Source of the DNA: Tachypleus tridentatus
Taxonomy: Eukaryota > Arthropoda > Merostomata > Xiphosura > Limulidae
Length of the DNA stretch: 64,000 nucleotides
Direction of reading: 5' to 3'
Assembly: GCF_004210375.1 (NCBI RefSeq)
Contig: NC_134834.1
Span: 40,886,264-40,950,263, forward strand
The position numbers were made by a program, and so were the translations under genes. The notes below the pieces were generated by a model that worked only from the letters and a program-made list of their open reading frames with translations, searched no databases and had not been told where the DNA came from. This document shows, piece after piece, positions 31,191-43,600 of this stretch (within the stretch, counting starts at the first letter, position 1; each line of letters starts with the position of its first letter).

Positions 31191-34188
31191 TATATCTTTT
31201 CCATTATCAAGAATGATCTTTTGTTAACCTTACGAGAATGGCATTTGTGATTTCTCTATCCCAGTTTGCATGATGCTATACATAATAATGTTTATTAGAA
31301 TTCCAAATTTTGCTAAGTGTATGTTCATGGATTTTCTTAAGTTTTTTTTATTAAATATTAAAATTTTGCCCCCCCTACCTCAATAAAACATATTTTTTTT
31401 TATAAAGAATTTTAATTAAAGATTTTTCTGTGAATTTATTGAGTCAGTTTAATTCAAACTCTGGATATTCTTAAGTGCAATGTGATATCCCTATTACTGA
31501 TAAAAAATTCATCTGTTTTTTTACTTATTTACATATCCTCTAAAACATCCTAAGTAATATTTTTAGTGAAACTTTGTTTTTTATCTGTTATTTTCACTCT
31601 CATAATACTAACTGTAGTGAAATCTTCAATGCAGGATAAAAGGAAGACTTGAAAAATATGAAATAAATCTAAATTACCTTTTTCTTTTAAGAATAACTTT
31701 ATATTGTAGCAGACAGTTACATACTATTTATTTTTATAGCCAAAATTAACATACATTTTTAATCTGGGTTTATTTTATTTTATGATTTATAGCTGCAGTT
31801 GTATTATTTCAGAGTATGCTGAAAGATTATAGTTGTATTTATATTTATTATAGCTGGACAACTGTATGTAAACAAATGGTCAAGTAGCAAGCATAATAGG
31901 AATGAATTACTGAAACCCATTGTGCTCATAGTGTGCTACAGTATTGACTGTATAAATTTAAATTTTATTTTTTTGTTTTTCTTTTATAATATAATCAGTT
32001 TTTGATATTGAAATTTCAGTTACATTCATAATAAAATATACTTAATAAAACAATAATTTAGTACTTACTGTGTTTCACAGTGTATAGGATGCATAGGCCT
32101 GTAAGAAGCACTCATGTTTTAGCAAAGAATATTTAGGAAAAAGACATTTGAGTGTTTCAAAGCATTTGATGTTACTCCAAATATCAAACATAAAATATGA
32201 AATCTTTACATCAAGAAAATTAATGCCAATGAAACATACTGAATCAACTTTGCATAATAAGAAAAAATGTCCAGTGAAACAGTGAAGTAAATAGCAAAAA
32301 AAAACAACTATTGTTCTATAAAACAAAATAGAGCAAAATTCACCATTAGTGTCTCTAAGGTAAGGAACCATAAGTAATAAACTATTCTTCAGAAAACAGC
32401 CATACTTCCATAGATGTTCATTGTGGATATCCTTGTCCCCAGGAGGTAAACTGTACTGGCATGATGTGATAGTAAGGAAAAAATTCAGGGTGTCTTTTGT
32501 GTGTGTGTGCATATATGAACTATAGTATACAGTAGTGTTCATGAGAACTTGAAAACATTTATTGCTTAGCTGAAGAACCTGGTGAACTACTCACCTATTT
32601 TTATTTATTATAAATCCACTTATATATTTAGCTCTTATTTTGGGTAATTATAAAACTAATCATATATTTTTGTGGAGGCTAATTGTTTTCATATTTTAAT
32701 CTGTACGTTGTCTAGGGAAAGACTAAGTAGAATTTAGCTTATGTGGGGGCAAAATTGAAAGATTCATTTTCTTTAACTTCATATGTTAGATGCGGAATTA
32801 TTTTTAGATACTTTTTTTCAGGAAAAAAAGTGTCTTATATGCTGTAAGATATGGTGCTTTAGGAATTCACGTTTTTTGCTATAAACAAACAAATGCACTT
32901 GCACTGTAGGTCTGTATTTTGGTAGTGACAGTGGTAGTCTAAAGTGTTTTAAATACTTATTTTGAATGTTAAAGTTAGAAAACAAAACATTATTACATAC
33001 AAAATATACAGTGTACTGAAACAGCTGTTAATTGGCTTTCTAATTGAGCTACAAGTAAGTTATAACAATTATTTTAGTTACTTGAAGCTCAAGAATAATG
33101 GTGACACTTGAACAGTTTAATATTAGTGGTTTCGAAATACATACTAAAAGGAAATATTTTGAAGATATTTGTAGGAAACAAAAATATCTATTTATTGGTT
33201 ATAAAAATGTCTATATAAGAAGGGCGTAGTATAGCTACACAAATTCGAACTATGTTAAGCTGAGAGGATCCTCAATAGTGGTTGTCAGACATTCATTTAT
33301 ACCTTAGTAATTTAAGAAGGTAGGAGTTTCTTTTTTATATTCTTATCTTTCAGTTTTTATAATTTAAACTTCCAGCTGATTTGTCTCTTTGACAGCTTTA
33401 GAAGTGAATAGAGAAAATTGAAAATAAAAAAATCAGGGGTGGTGCCTCATATGACACACACAAGTCAAGATATAGAACCTAGGTCTTTCCATTTGGAATT
33501 GAGAATTTGAAATTTTGAATTATATATTTGTTTTATGTCACATTTCATTGATATCTATTGATAATAAACTTGTTTAATTAAATTATGAATGTAACTCTTT
33601 AAAAAGGTGTGCACTTTAACATCCTGCTATACACAAAGGATACATGAAGTGCTTATGGGGTCTTCTGTGTGTGGAGGATGCCTTCCCTCCTGTGCTGATT
33701 TTATCATAGTCTAGTACAATACTTGTCACATTTGTAAGATTGAAAGGTATTTGAAAGGCTTAGTGTGTACATAAATCATTTTTGCAGTGACTGTCAGCTA
33801 TGTGGAGAGGTGTGTATCTAAGTTATTTCATTTTCAAATAAGGAAAATGTTGACATTCACAGAATTAATGTTACAAAATGAAGCATGTTTTAAGGACAAA
33901 TTGTAATTTCTCTTGTGACAGTTATGTATTGATAAATATCATTGTAAACTTTTTAGTTAGCCTAATTAGTTATTAAAATAATATTACTTTTGTTTTTATT
34001 GTATTTTTCGATGGTGATTTTGATGATAACTGGCAGAACATGAAAAAGCAAACAAAAACGATTTGTATGCAGTTTAAAATAACAGGTAGTAATTGGTTAA
34101 ATTGTTGACAAAATTTGGAATTTTTGTCTGTGGCTTACCAAATGATTTTTGTAGAGGAAATTTTAACAATTTTAGTTTTTTGGTTAAC
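31191..34188. other. Intron 2 stretch, unassigned
   Basis: AT-rich intronic DNA. The 155-codon minus frame at 32075-32542 is hydrophobic, unlike any family I know, and probably chance. Confidence 0.5.
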
Positions 34189-34233
34189 AAATTTATATAT
34201 TAATCAGTGATGACGAAAAACCCACTTGTTGAG

Positions 34234-34299
34234 AAATTTATATGCAAAAACGGCTCGTTTGGGCTGAGAAAACACTTTACATAGAAGAGCGAACAACGT
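34234..34299 (+). repeat. Penelope inverted terminal repeat, left
   Basis: 66 bp, exactly complementary to 35978-36043. It includes ggctcgtttgggctgag and the end agagcgaacaacgt. Confidence 0.9.
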
Positions 34300-34366
34300 A
34301 TTTAAAACAATACACACAAATCCAACAAAGACACACGAGACGCAACTGAACAAATTACTACTATAA

Positions 34367-35830
34367 ATGAAAAAAGCCAACACAATTTCACAAACACTTT
34401 ATTCCTACCTACGTAAAACCGACTCACGCACACCGCAAATATACGGCATCCCCAAACTTCATAAACCAGATTGTCCATTACGACCAATAATGTCCACATA
34501 TGAATCGTTTAATTACAACCTTGGTAAATACATAGCATGGGCATTCTCCAAATATGTAACATCAGCCAGCTCATTTATCAAAGACTCTTTTAATTTCAAG
34601 TCTAATCTAAATCAACTTAATCATAAAGCCTTAATGGCCAGTTTCGATGTTATATCCCTCTTTACAGAAGTTCCAACCACTGAAGCCTGCAAGATAGCCT
34701 TAGAACTCTATATCCGAGACCCTAACCCAACTATAGAAATTCCCAGTAACCAGTAGGCAACCCTCATAGAATTCACCACGATAAAGACAAACTTCATGTT
34801 CAACAACCAAAACTATATACAAACAAACGGCCTAAGCATGGGCAACCCAGTATCACCAGTTCTAGCCAATATTTTTATGACACAAGTTGAAACACAAGCA
34901 ATTAACACAGCATTACATCCACCACTATACTGGTATAGATATGTAGATGACACGGTTCTTGGGATTCAAATCTACAGAACACATACTTAATTTTTCAATC
35001 ACATTAACTCTATACATCCCAACATCAACTTCACATGTGAACAGGAAGAAAACAATCAAATATCATTTCTTAACCTCAAAATTACAAGAACTGATACACA
35101 ATTTCAAACAGAAATCCACCGAAAAATCACCCATACTGGACTATACATTCCTTGGGACTCAGCACATGAAACAAAACAAAACTCAACATGCTAAGAAACC
35201 AAATAAACACAGCCATAAAACTATGCTCACCAGATAAAATTAACGATGAATTAGACAAAATAAAACAATACTTCACCAACATCAATAAGTTTCCTCCACA
35301 AACCGTAGAAAACATTATACGCACACACCTACACAGAAAGCAAAATCAACCAACTAAAGTAAATACAGCTCACGAATCAAAACCACGAAACCATATACTG
35401 CTGTATACCATATATTCCGACATCAGCAAACAAATAACCAACATTTGGCAAAATTAGTAACAAAATATGACATTCCAATTAATACCAAATTTATTCAAAA
35501 CCTGGCACAAAACTGAGGTCTATACTATGTAAAACTACACTGACAAACACCACACCAACATTATTTATAAAATACAATGTGATAACTGCCACGACTTCTA
35601 TATTGGAGAAACAAGTAGAAAATGGAAACCAGATTCAAAGAACATAAAAGTCACCTTCACACGTTTTGAACACTGCAAGTCAAATAAACACAACATAACC
35701 ATAGAAAACACTCAAATACTAAATAAAGAAACAAACATAAACAAACGTAAAATTAAAGAAGCCTTACTTATACAACAACTTAAACCCAAAATAAACCAAT
35801 ATAAAGGAACGCCTTTATACCTATATTAAT
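34367..35830 (+). pseudogene. Penelope RT and GIY-YIG polyprotein, broken
   Basis: The RT starts with TPQIYGIPKLHKP and LRPIMSTYES, continues with ASFDVISLFTEVP (first aspartate present) and, after an in-frame TAG at 34754, GLSMGNPVSPVLANIFMT and the catalytic YVDD at 34940-34951. Frames then shift: ISFLNLKITRTDTQFQTEIH, NMLRNQINTAIKLC, KFPPQTVENIIRTHL. The GIY-YIG part is IIYKIQCDNCHDFYIGETSR (about 35557-35620), and the element ends near LIQQLKPKINQYKG. The RT copies element RNA and the GIY-YIG domain nicks target DNA (family knowledge). One stop and at least two frameshifts make this copy inactive, although the motifs are well kept. Confidence 0.88.
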
Positions 35831-35946
35831 ATAATAAATAAAATTATATATTCAAATATCTAATACCGCCCTCTACATTTCGACACACAGTTACACAACC
35901 CCCTTTCAAACATGTGGTCAGCTTCCGGTCAGTTACCTCTTTCTTT

Positions 35947-35988
35947 GTGAACCTGACGATGACCCAAGAAGGTCGAAACGTTGTTCGC
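35947..35988 (+). ncRNA. Hammerhead-ribozyme-like motif in Penelope terminal repeat
   Basis: Order: gtgaac (35947-35952), ctgacga (CUGANGA core, 35953-35959), an extra t, helix II gacc (35961-35964) with ggtc (35971-35974), gaaa (35975-35978), cgtt, then gttcgc (35983-35988). The last six bases pair fully with gtgaac (one G-U) as helix I. The predicted cut is after 35982. Helix III is only AC/GU with no loop, as in the minimal hammerheads described for Penelope elements. The extra t between CUGANGA and helix II departs from the consensus. Confidence 0.6.
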
Positions 35989-36043
35989 TCTTCTATGTAA
36001 AGTGTTTTCTCAGCCCAAACGAGCCGTTTTTGCATATAAATTT
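35978..36043 (-). repeat. Penelope inverted terminal repeat, right
   Basis: Exact reverse complement of 34234-34299. Confidence 0.9.
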
Positions 36044-36053
36044 ATATATTAAT

Positions 36054-37871
36054 ATGTAAACAAAAATGTTTTAATGCAATTATTTTTAAGTTTTCAGTGG
36101 TGAAAGATTTTATTATATTCATGGAAGGTGAAGTTGCAGAGCATGAAATAATTTACTTTCAGTGTGTGGTAATCCAGTTCTTTAAAATTATAGTAGGAAA
36201 TGTGTACAAATAGAACACTGTATGTTCAGTTATATTTTTTGAAATTCTAAATAATGTTTAAATGCATTAAGTTTAAAAAGTAACAAATATTATAATTTAT
36301 CAGTTCCAGTTAAGTAATACTATTATTTCATCATTGAAAATTCTATGTTCAAAACTGTTAGATAGGTTATTTAAATTTAACAAGCTTGTCTCTTCTTCCT
36401 GTGAAGATTTTCACCTATTTCTTGTAGCTAGATTATATTCAGGGGTGAGTATTTTCTTTGCTACTTTGCAGGAGCTGACTTTATAGAAAGTGTTGCCTAG
36501 GCAGGTGTGCATTTGGCAAACCAATTATGCACTAGCAACCAGTAATGCAATGTACTTTATACAGGTTATGCTAGACTGCTACTCATTGACTATTCAGAGT
36601 AAAGCTGAAGGTGATTGTGCCCATTCCTACCAATCACTGGATTGAATAAATTGGGCTTGGTTTGCTTTTAAAAATTTAGAAAACTTTTGTCACCTGTTGC
36701 ACTGTTTCCAGAACACTGTTCCTCAGAGCTTCTCCAGGCACTAGTGGAGCTAAGGTATCTTTATCACACCATCTATCCAGATGGACAGAGGCTTTTCCTT
36801 CAGAGTGTTTGAGTGAATTCCTCCTCTCTTGAAAAAGAGAGCAAAGTTGGGGCTTCTGGATATTTTTCACTGATGTAGATAGGAGTGACACCAACCTACA
36901 TGGCAGCACTACTTGTAATTCTGGTTCAGAGTTAATGCTTGGCTTTCTAGTTTAGCTGAGCATGGCCTTTCTTTTTGATCTTTGTGGATTTAATACATTT
37001 TTCATGTAAGAGGATCTATTTACAATTTTGAATGCAGAGTGGACCTGTCCTAGATCTTTGGTTGAACATGTTTCACGTCCTCATAATAATTCTAGGTGCA
37101 AGTGAAATTTACCTTGCCCACATAGGTGGGGACTGAGGATAAGTGTTCATATTTCCAAACTAGATGAATTCCATTTCTCCAGGTTGAGTAAGGCATGCAC
37201 AGTCTCCTAAATCCACAAAATTCTTTATTCTATTTTATATGAAATTCAACCAAGTGTTGCTAAGAATGCTCAAAGTTTCTCATATTTTAAGAATTCTTTG
37301 GGCTGCATGTGAAAATTTTTAAACATATGCTTTGGAGAAATAAAGTTTTGATAGCAGAAAGTTGAGTATTTCTATTTCCTTTTTTTTTTCCAAAAACTTT
37401 GAAATTTTGCTATGTATTGGATATTACATTTTCTGCAGCCGAGTATACAACATGTTGCCACAGTAAATCTTTTAAATCTAATGCAACTATTGAATGTATT
37501 GCTGTAAACTATGTGGTCAAATGTTAAGTAATTTGTATGTAGACATTTTTTAATCACTGATTAATTTAAACCACAAGCTTGAGAATTGTTTTAGTAAGAA
37601 GACTACTCTCAGAACCAGTAACTTTGCCAGTATCAGACCACTGATGCTCACTAACTCACTTTTTAAAGCCATCCCAGTACTGTAATGTACTTTAGTACAA
37701 GTAATTATTTACTTCATAGGCCATTGTAATTTATTGACTTTTTATATTCATGTCAGCTCCATGGATAAGGGTAAATCATGTAACAACTTCAGTCTTTTTG
37801 TAAATGTTAAGTTTTTTGGTATTTTTATCAAATTTATTTTTCAGTGCTTTAAATCTAAAATGACATTTCAG
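36054..37871. other. End of intron 2, unassigned
   Basis: A patch at 36390-37150 is less AT-rich and has a 77-codon minus frame (36676-36909), possibly an old retroelement fragment, but no motif is certain. The rest is plain AT-rich intron. Confidence 0.45.
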
Positions 37872-38012
37872 ATCCCACCCTAAAATTCCTGTTGGGATTG
37901 ATGCAACCGTTGCATTGGTAAGAGCTCAGATCCAAGATCAGTTGGCTGAACAGGAAGGGACTAACTGTCAAGCTGGTGACATTAGTCTCCTGTATTCTAT
38001 GGCTTTAATAAG
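37872..38012 (+). CDS. LAS1L: LAS1 exon 3
   Basis: 141 nt between acceptor catttcag and donor gtaattt. The first base completes R51. The codons then read SHPKIPVGIDATVALVRAQI and, further on, DISLLYSMALIR. This matches the human LPLAVASTADLIRCKL..LRLLYGMALVRF segment in order and spacing. It ends with AG for residue 98, completed by exon 4. A short insert (EQEGTNCQAG) replaces the human loop. It belongs to the N-terminal HEPN domain, upstream of the catalytic motif. Confidence 0.93.
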
Positions 38013-39042
38013 GTAATTTTGAATATAGAAGGATAGTTGTTGGTATTAAAGATTAAAATTAAAAGTGAGGTGTCAAGGTTAGGCATTATAAGAAATATTT
38101 GTAAAGAAAATATAATTACTATGTTACCATTAATAATACAAGTGAAGGATTATCTTAAGTGTATATTTAGTATTAATTTTTAAAATTTCATACTAACTTC
38201 CAGAACACATTTGCACTTGTGAATCTTGATTCACTTCCTCAGCAGTAAACATATCAGACATGTTTTCATTTTTCAATTTAACAAGATTTGCAATCTTTAA
38301 AGAACTTCCTTCTCTTTCCTTACAAACTAAGAACTCACTCACTCATTTAACATCTACTACTACTTGTGTGAGTGAACAATTTCTTCAAGCAGATTATGGA
38401 CCAACCATGACTTGTGAAAACGGGTTGATTGAAGATGATATGACAGCCTGTAAGATTTTTTATACGGCTAATTTCTTACAATAGGTGTCTTGTTAGCAGT
38501 AAATTTCAACAGTAAATGAACAGCACAAAATTCACTTGTTTTAAAATAATATATTTGAAACAAGTCAAATGTATGTACAAAAGTTTGTTACACTATATTT
38601 CACCACAGTTGAATCTATAGCTTTAAGTAGTTCTCTCTTTCTTGTTAAATGTTCACAGGCTGGTTCAATTACTTTAGAACTCAGTTGACAAGATGAATTC
38701 TTCTTTTCTTTCTCTGTTGTTACAATACAGGTTGTGAAACTCACTTCAAAATCACCATTAGAAGTGTTTGTTACCACATTTATATCCAGAGTTTCATGTA
38801 ATTGTCTCATTTTTTTCAGAGTTCATGCAGATGGGTTACGTTAACCTTAGAACACCCTTTGATAAGACAAATTATTATTCTTTATCTCTGTTGTTGCAAT
38901 CCAAAGTGTGAAACTCACTTTAGAAATTATCTGTTACAGCTAAATTGACTTCACCTTTTTCATTTTAATGTTCACTAATGTACTTTTTGAAGTTGCATCT
39001 ACTGATGCCAACAATATTAGAAAAAGCCTAACACAACAATTA
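38013..39042. other. Intron 3 stretch with a diverged duplication
   Basis: Blocks at about 38700-38765 and 38872-38940 share ctctgttgtt.caat and tgtgaaactcactt, an old duplication with spacing of about 175 bp. Open frames at 38260-38484 (+) and 38565-38810 (-) show no recognisable family. Confidence 0.5.
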
Positions 39043-39188
39043 AACTACATGTATCTCAGATGTTAACCTGAAGATGACCTAGGAAGGTTGAAACATTGTT
39101 CTCTGCTTATCAATAAAAGTGTTAATACCCATACCAGCTGTTCTGAGATACATTTTAGTTTCAAGTGGGTTTCTTGTTATCAAGAATT
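39043..39188 (+). repeat. Penelope-like terminal-repeat relic 4
   Basis: Same family as 5310-5975: ctgaagatgacctagg, aaggttgaaacattgttctc, gtgttaatacccataccagc and caagtgggtttcttg. It retains a CUGAAGA core and GAAA, but helix II is weakened (gacc with ggtt). Confidence 0.7.
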
Positions 39189-39613
39189 AAACTGCACATA
39201 TATTGTATGTCTTGTGAGGAGTTACATAATGAAACTTGTCATGATTATCAATTTTAAAATAATTAACTTTTAACACTTGTTATGAAAACTAAATAATCAT
39301 TAAATAAATTAAATAATAATGTAATGTTTGTGCTAAAATTCCTCAGATACTTTCTTTATCAAGGAATTTGAAATAAAGTTCTTATATAATTGATGCTTGA
39401 AACCATCAATGCTAAGTGAAATTCTGTAATTACAGAATTGAGAAAAAAACAAGACAATTGTATGTTTCATAAATTCATCATTTATTATGACCGTGATTTA
39501 CTGGCAAAAACATGGTAATAATAAATGATGTATTTTTGAAACATAGTTGTATTGTTTTTCCTCAAATTTATATTTTGTTAGGAATTTCATAAAACCTTCT
39601 TTTGTTCCTGCAG

Positions 39614-39686
39614 GTTTATTAATCTAGTATCGGAACTAGGACAACGTAACAAATTTACCCTTCCAGTGAAAAATGTGGCTTTTAAG
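39614..39686 (+). CDS. LAS1L: LAS1 exon 4
   Basis: 73 nt after the acceptor ttcctgcag, ending at donor gtaaaatt. The first base completes R98. It reads FINLVSELGQRNKFTLPVKN then VAFK, aligning to human [23 protein letters not shown]. It ends exactly on a codon, so the next exon starts in phase 0, as seen at 46324. Confidence 0.92.
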
Positions 39687-41030
39687 GTAAAATTGTGGTT
39701 TTTTTGTAGTTCTCAAATTTTGTTCATTCTAGGTATGTAGAGTACAATTAGAAGTGTACTTTTAATAATTGAAAGTTATGTGACTAATTTATATCAAAGC
39801 TTTTAATTTAAAGTTGAATGAACTTTAATATGATGAGTTAAAGACAAGAAATTCTTGCAGTTTGTGAATTAAATTAACCTGTTTTGTTTTTATTGACTAA
39901 GATACAAATCTTTTACTCTTGGAAAAAAGTTGCACTGCTACTTGCTTATAAATCATAGATTTTTTAATGAATAAACTTTTAATCAGTATTATAACATTAC
40001 TGCAACTTTTTAAATTAATTAACTTATACATACAGGGTTTGAAATTAACAAAATTTTTCCTTATGGGTAGTATAATTTAATTTGCATTATGATGGGAAAT
40101 ATAACTTACTTTTTTAAAAAAGAATTTAATATTTAGATGTAGGTGCTGTTAAGTTTTGTAAGTATGCTATTTTACCAGTAAAATATATGCTTGGGAATGT
40201 GCTCAAAGATTATAAATCACAATGTAAACTTTTGTATGGTTTATACATATGAAAGGAATCCAACAAATATTGAAAGATGATTGAGTAACAATGAATGACA
40301 TCTAATTGACAGGTTCAAAAAATACATTTCCTGTGAAAAGTAATAAAGGATATATTAATACAGCTAAATAAAACTTTAAACTGTTTTCTTTACACATGCT
40401 ACTTTATCCAATAATACTTTTTGTCTGAGCTGTTTCTGCTCATGTTTGATGGAAAAATATTATTCACCCACAAACTGTATTTATACACATATGAACTAAC
40501 ATTAACTTTTACAACTTACGGGACAAAATAGCTAAGCGTAATGTTAAAACAAATAATGGGTTTGGTTAGATAAATCTTTATTTACACTCTGGGTAAAACT
40601 AGTTGGCTTCCTTTGTGTCACAACTGCTTCCAACACCCTTTAGAGGTAAAATTTTTTAAACCTTTTCATTTATCTACACAAGGGAATCCCTGATACAAGT
40701 ATGCATGTAGAAAAACTGAGATTAATAACATTTGTATTTGTGGATGTTGTTTTAGTTATTTTACTAATTTTTAATGAATATAAATGTAGTAAAATCTATT
40801 TTGAGAATGTAAGTGTAATAAAATGATTAATAGCTAAAATAGAATAATAACAAATACTTCAAGAATACAATTATGATAAATTATAAATCTAAAAAACTTC
40901 ACAAAGTTGTATCATTTATAGATTAAAATTTAATTTCCATAATATATCTCTTCCCCCCCCCTACCCGTCTCTACAGGTTATTGCTTATTTACTTAATATA
41001 TTATTTTTGGTATAAATGGGATGTTATTTG
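39687..41030. other. Intron 4 stretch, unassigned
   Basis: AT-rich, with a C-run at about 40953-40961. No element was recognised. Confidence 0.5.
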
Positions 41031-41666
41031 AATGAGTAAAGCTTTGAGACTTGTGTTCTTTGTACATAAATCCAATTCCAATATGGTTCTAACTACAACT
41101 CACAAGATTAACTATTCTTGTTTAGTGCTAACCTCTATATGCAAACTTTTTCTTCATGTGCAAGACTTCCACTCCTTTTTATTGGAACTGCGAGGTTCCA
41201 ACATATGTCTCATACAAATCATCATGCATCACCTTCTCACCAATAGAAGTATGATATGCTCATGTGATGCAAGTGACTCCATCTACACTTATCTATTAAA
41301 TTATCACTTTGGGTGTACAAAAACACGTAAAAGATGTTCCATCATTAGTCTATAAATAGGTTGTTTTTTTTTTCTGCTGACCAGCCTTCTGTGGCTTGTG
41401 TGGTAGAATTTCTCACCTAGCTTTTTAACTTATATCTCCTTGCTTTCAGGATATTGAGTTGTTTTATCCTCTACCTTTTGTTTTTCCTGATACTGTAAAG
41501 ATTTTACTTTTCCTGTTCTTCCCATGTTAATTTCTGTATTCTTCCAGATATGTTGTTCTCCCAGGCCAACCTTCCATTCCAGACTGAATGTTAATGTAAT
41601 CCTCCATTTGAACCACTTTCCTTATGTTTCATGTTTCATCTAAAATATATTTCCTGTTTTTCTTAA

Positions 41667-42260
41667 TTGGTGGGCATTGATGGTTGGATTCTTTTTGTGA
41701 TTGATATTTCATGCAGCCTTTCTCACTCTACCTGTCTTTTCCTTTATCCAGATCGCTCCTTTTTTTTTCCCAAGATCCTGGCAATTTGGAAGGGTGGTTC
41801 CTCCTCCTCTTGTATTTCCCATCTTTATCCTAGACTAGATCCAGATAGGCTTCAATGCTTGGTCAGGGATCTTCATTGCTATATTGTTTGTACTGCTTCT
41901 TTTTGGGTTTCATGTTCCCAGTTTCTTATCCACTCTCCCACCTCCTCCCTTGAGGTTATTTCACCTTCTACCCTTACCAGTTGCATCCATCTTTTAGCAC
42001 AATTGACCTGTTCCTCCATACCTTCTTCCTTCTAGAATTTGTTCTTGATATCCTCCCATCAAATCTGACACCTCACTTTTTCTCATGTTTTTTGTCTTCA
42101 TTGTCCATACCCAGTATGTTCATCTCCTACTGTCTCCATTATGTTGCAGTTTTCTCTTTGTCAGAGTTTTATCTACCAGCTGTGGCTGTTCTTCAGACTT
42201 TGGCATGACTCTAACTGGTAAATTTTATTCATATTTTCTTTTCAAGGGATTGGATCACTC
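41667..42260 (+). pseudogene. DIRS-type tyrosine recombinase remnant
   Basis: A 122-codon open stretch (41667-42035) carries the R-box-like block DPDRLQCLVRDLHCYIV followed by ISPSTLTSCIH. A downstream piece (about 42140-42260) would correspond to the H-x-x-R / tyrosine region, but its motifs are unclear. DIRS elements use this recombinase instead of an integrase (family knowledge). Confidence 0.6.
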
Positions 42261-43503
42261 TCTATGGTGAGTGTTGACTGACCAGGTATTCTTTAACTAG
42301 AAATCTGCACTATCTAGCCATTTTGACTCATGCTTTATCTTCACGCACTTGCTGTTTAGATGGAGAGGGGTCCACAAGATTGCTTATGATGTTTTTCCAT
42401 GTCTGGAATGAATAACTCATTATGGTCTGCTTTTCAAAATAATGTTTTGTGGTAACCCATTGTATTGTTTCAAATGATGTTCCTTTGGACTCTCCACCAT
42501 ATTATCACCCTCATTTCTTTGAATGGAGTGTTGGTGTTCTTACCACTTTTCATTTCCAAGCAGCTGTGGTGGTTGACTGTGAAGGCACCCTGAAGAATGA
42601 GTTTCACACAATATCTTTCAGTTACAAGAGCAGGGTGGTGGTGTTCTGTGGGTGTAGATGATGTGGTACTTTCCTAATTGTGATAACCATTGACAACAAA
42701 GTGAGATATCAGAAAGTGGTTTACCCCTTCATTTTGGAGCCCTCATCCTATCCTTGTGTGGATGTTGATGCCCTGTGGTCAGGTTTTGGATTTAGTGAAC
42801 CAATCACCATAAGTTCTTACACAGGTATTGGGTATTTTATTTTTCTCCCTTGATTTACTCTATGTTATAGGCCACATGGGATTGTCCCAATCTTCTCCTT
42901 GACTATCCTTCATCATCCCTTCTTATAAATATATTATTGCTCTTTAGATGGTCATGTTGATTGCATGCAATAAGCATCCTTTTGATATTGGAACTCAAGT
43001 TCCCAGATTGATAGCTCAAAGCTAATCCTTGTGTCATATCTAGGAATTGGAGAGACTCTCAATCCCTTGATTCTTGGGTTCGTAATGAAGGTGGTATGAT
43101 CCTTATCCTACCCTCATTCGGGTGTTGGTACCTCATGGGCAGGTTTTTGGATGTAGTTGACTTACCAAGTACAGTTTGCCATGCCTAGGGATGCATCCTT
43201 TGTTTACCACCTTTCTCATTGTGGAATTTAGTTACTGTATATTTCTATGGTTAGGATCACTTTCTGGCCACATTCTCTCCCACTTAGATGTGCTCTTCTT
43301 ATTTTCTGCCCTTATATTTTAAATATTGAACAGTTGGGTAAAGCGTATACATGGCTTAAAAGTGGTGCAGTTCCCCTCTTCTGATTTTGGATCTGAATGT
43401 CTCATTTCCATGGATATCTTTCAGTTGTTATTGAGAAGTACTTCTGTCATTCCTTTCCTTGCAGTGGTCACTCCTTCTTATCAATGTGGATTCTAGCTAA
43501 CCA

Positions 43504-43580
43504 TGTGAGATAAGGTAAGTACTGTTATAATTTTCCTACACTGAAAATGTATTTCTAATAGGTACTTACCTTCTCTCACA
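43504..43580. repeat. Inverted repeat at right end of DIRS-like relic 3
   Basis: tgtgagataaggtaagtac (43504-43522) pairs with gtacttaccttctctcaca (43562-43580) at 18 of 19 positions around a 39-nt spacer. Confidence 0.85.
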
Positions 43581-43600
43581 CTTTACACTCTCCCTCACCA

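Larger units (their letters stand above)
34205..36037 (+). mobile_element. Penelope-like retroelement with inverted terminal repeats
   Basis: It carries an RT and a GIY-YIG endonuclease on the + strand, the diagnostic pair of Penelope-like elements. A perfect 66-bp inverted repeat brackets it (34234-34299 and 35978-36043). The left end also has the cagtgatgacg..aaacccacttg block of pLTRs. The repeat aaatttatatattaat occurs at 34189-34204 and 36038-36053 and is the probable target-site duplication; it overlaps the inner repeat by a few bases. Confidence 0.88.
41040..43580 (+). mobile_element. DIRS-like retroelement relic 3 (tyrosine recombinase side)
   Basis: The left part (41082-41290) parallels 7437-7613. 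From about 41690 the frame reads SLSHSTCLFLYPDRSFFFPK, then RLQCLVRDLHCYIVCTASF, SQFLIHSP and ISPSTLTSCIHLL. These match the DIRS tyrosine recombinase (RLHCLDVVRALKYYL.RTA.FR ... ISP.TLS.WI). The right end has an inverted repeat. Frames are broken, so it is inactive. Confidence 0.65.

Noticed and set aside
32075..32542. 155-codon minus-strand open frame in LAS1 intron 2
   Set aside because: Hydrophobic, Phe/Leu/Tyr-rich composition expected from AT-rich DNA; no motif, no neighbouring exon-like frames.
36676..36909. 77-codon minus frame, possible retroelement gag
   Set aside because: No zinc knuckle or family motif; composition hints at a repeat but not enough to call.
38260..38810. Extra LAS1 exons between exons 3 and 4
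   Set aside because: Exons 3 and 4 already join in phase (AG plus G) and align continuously to LAS1L; no suitable splice sites around these frames.
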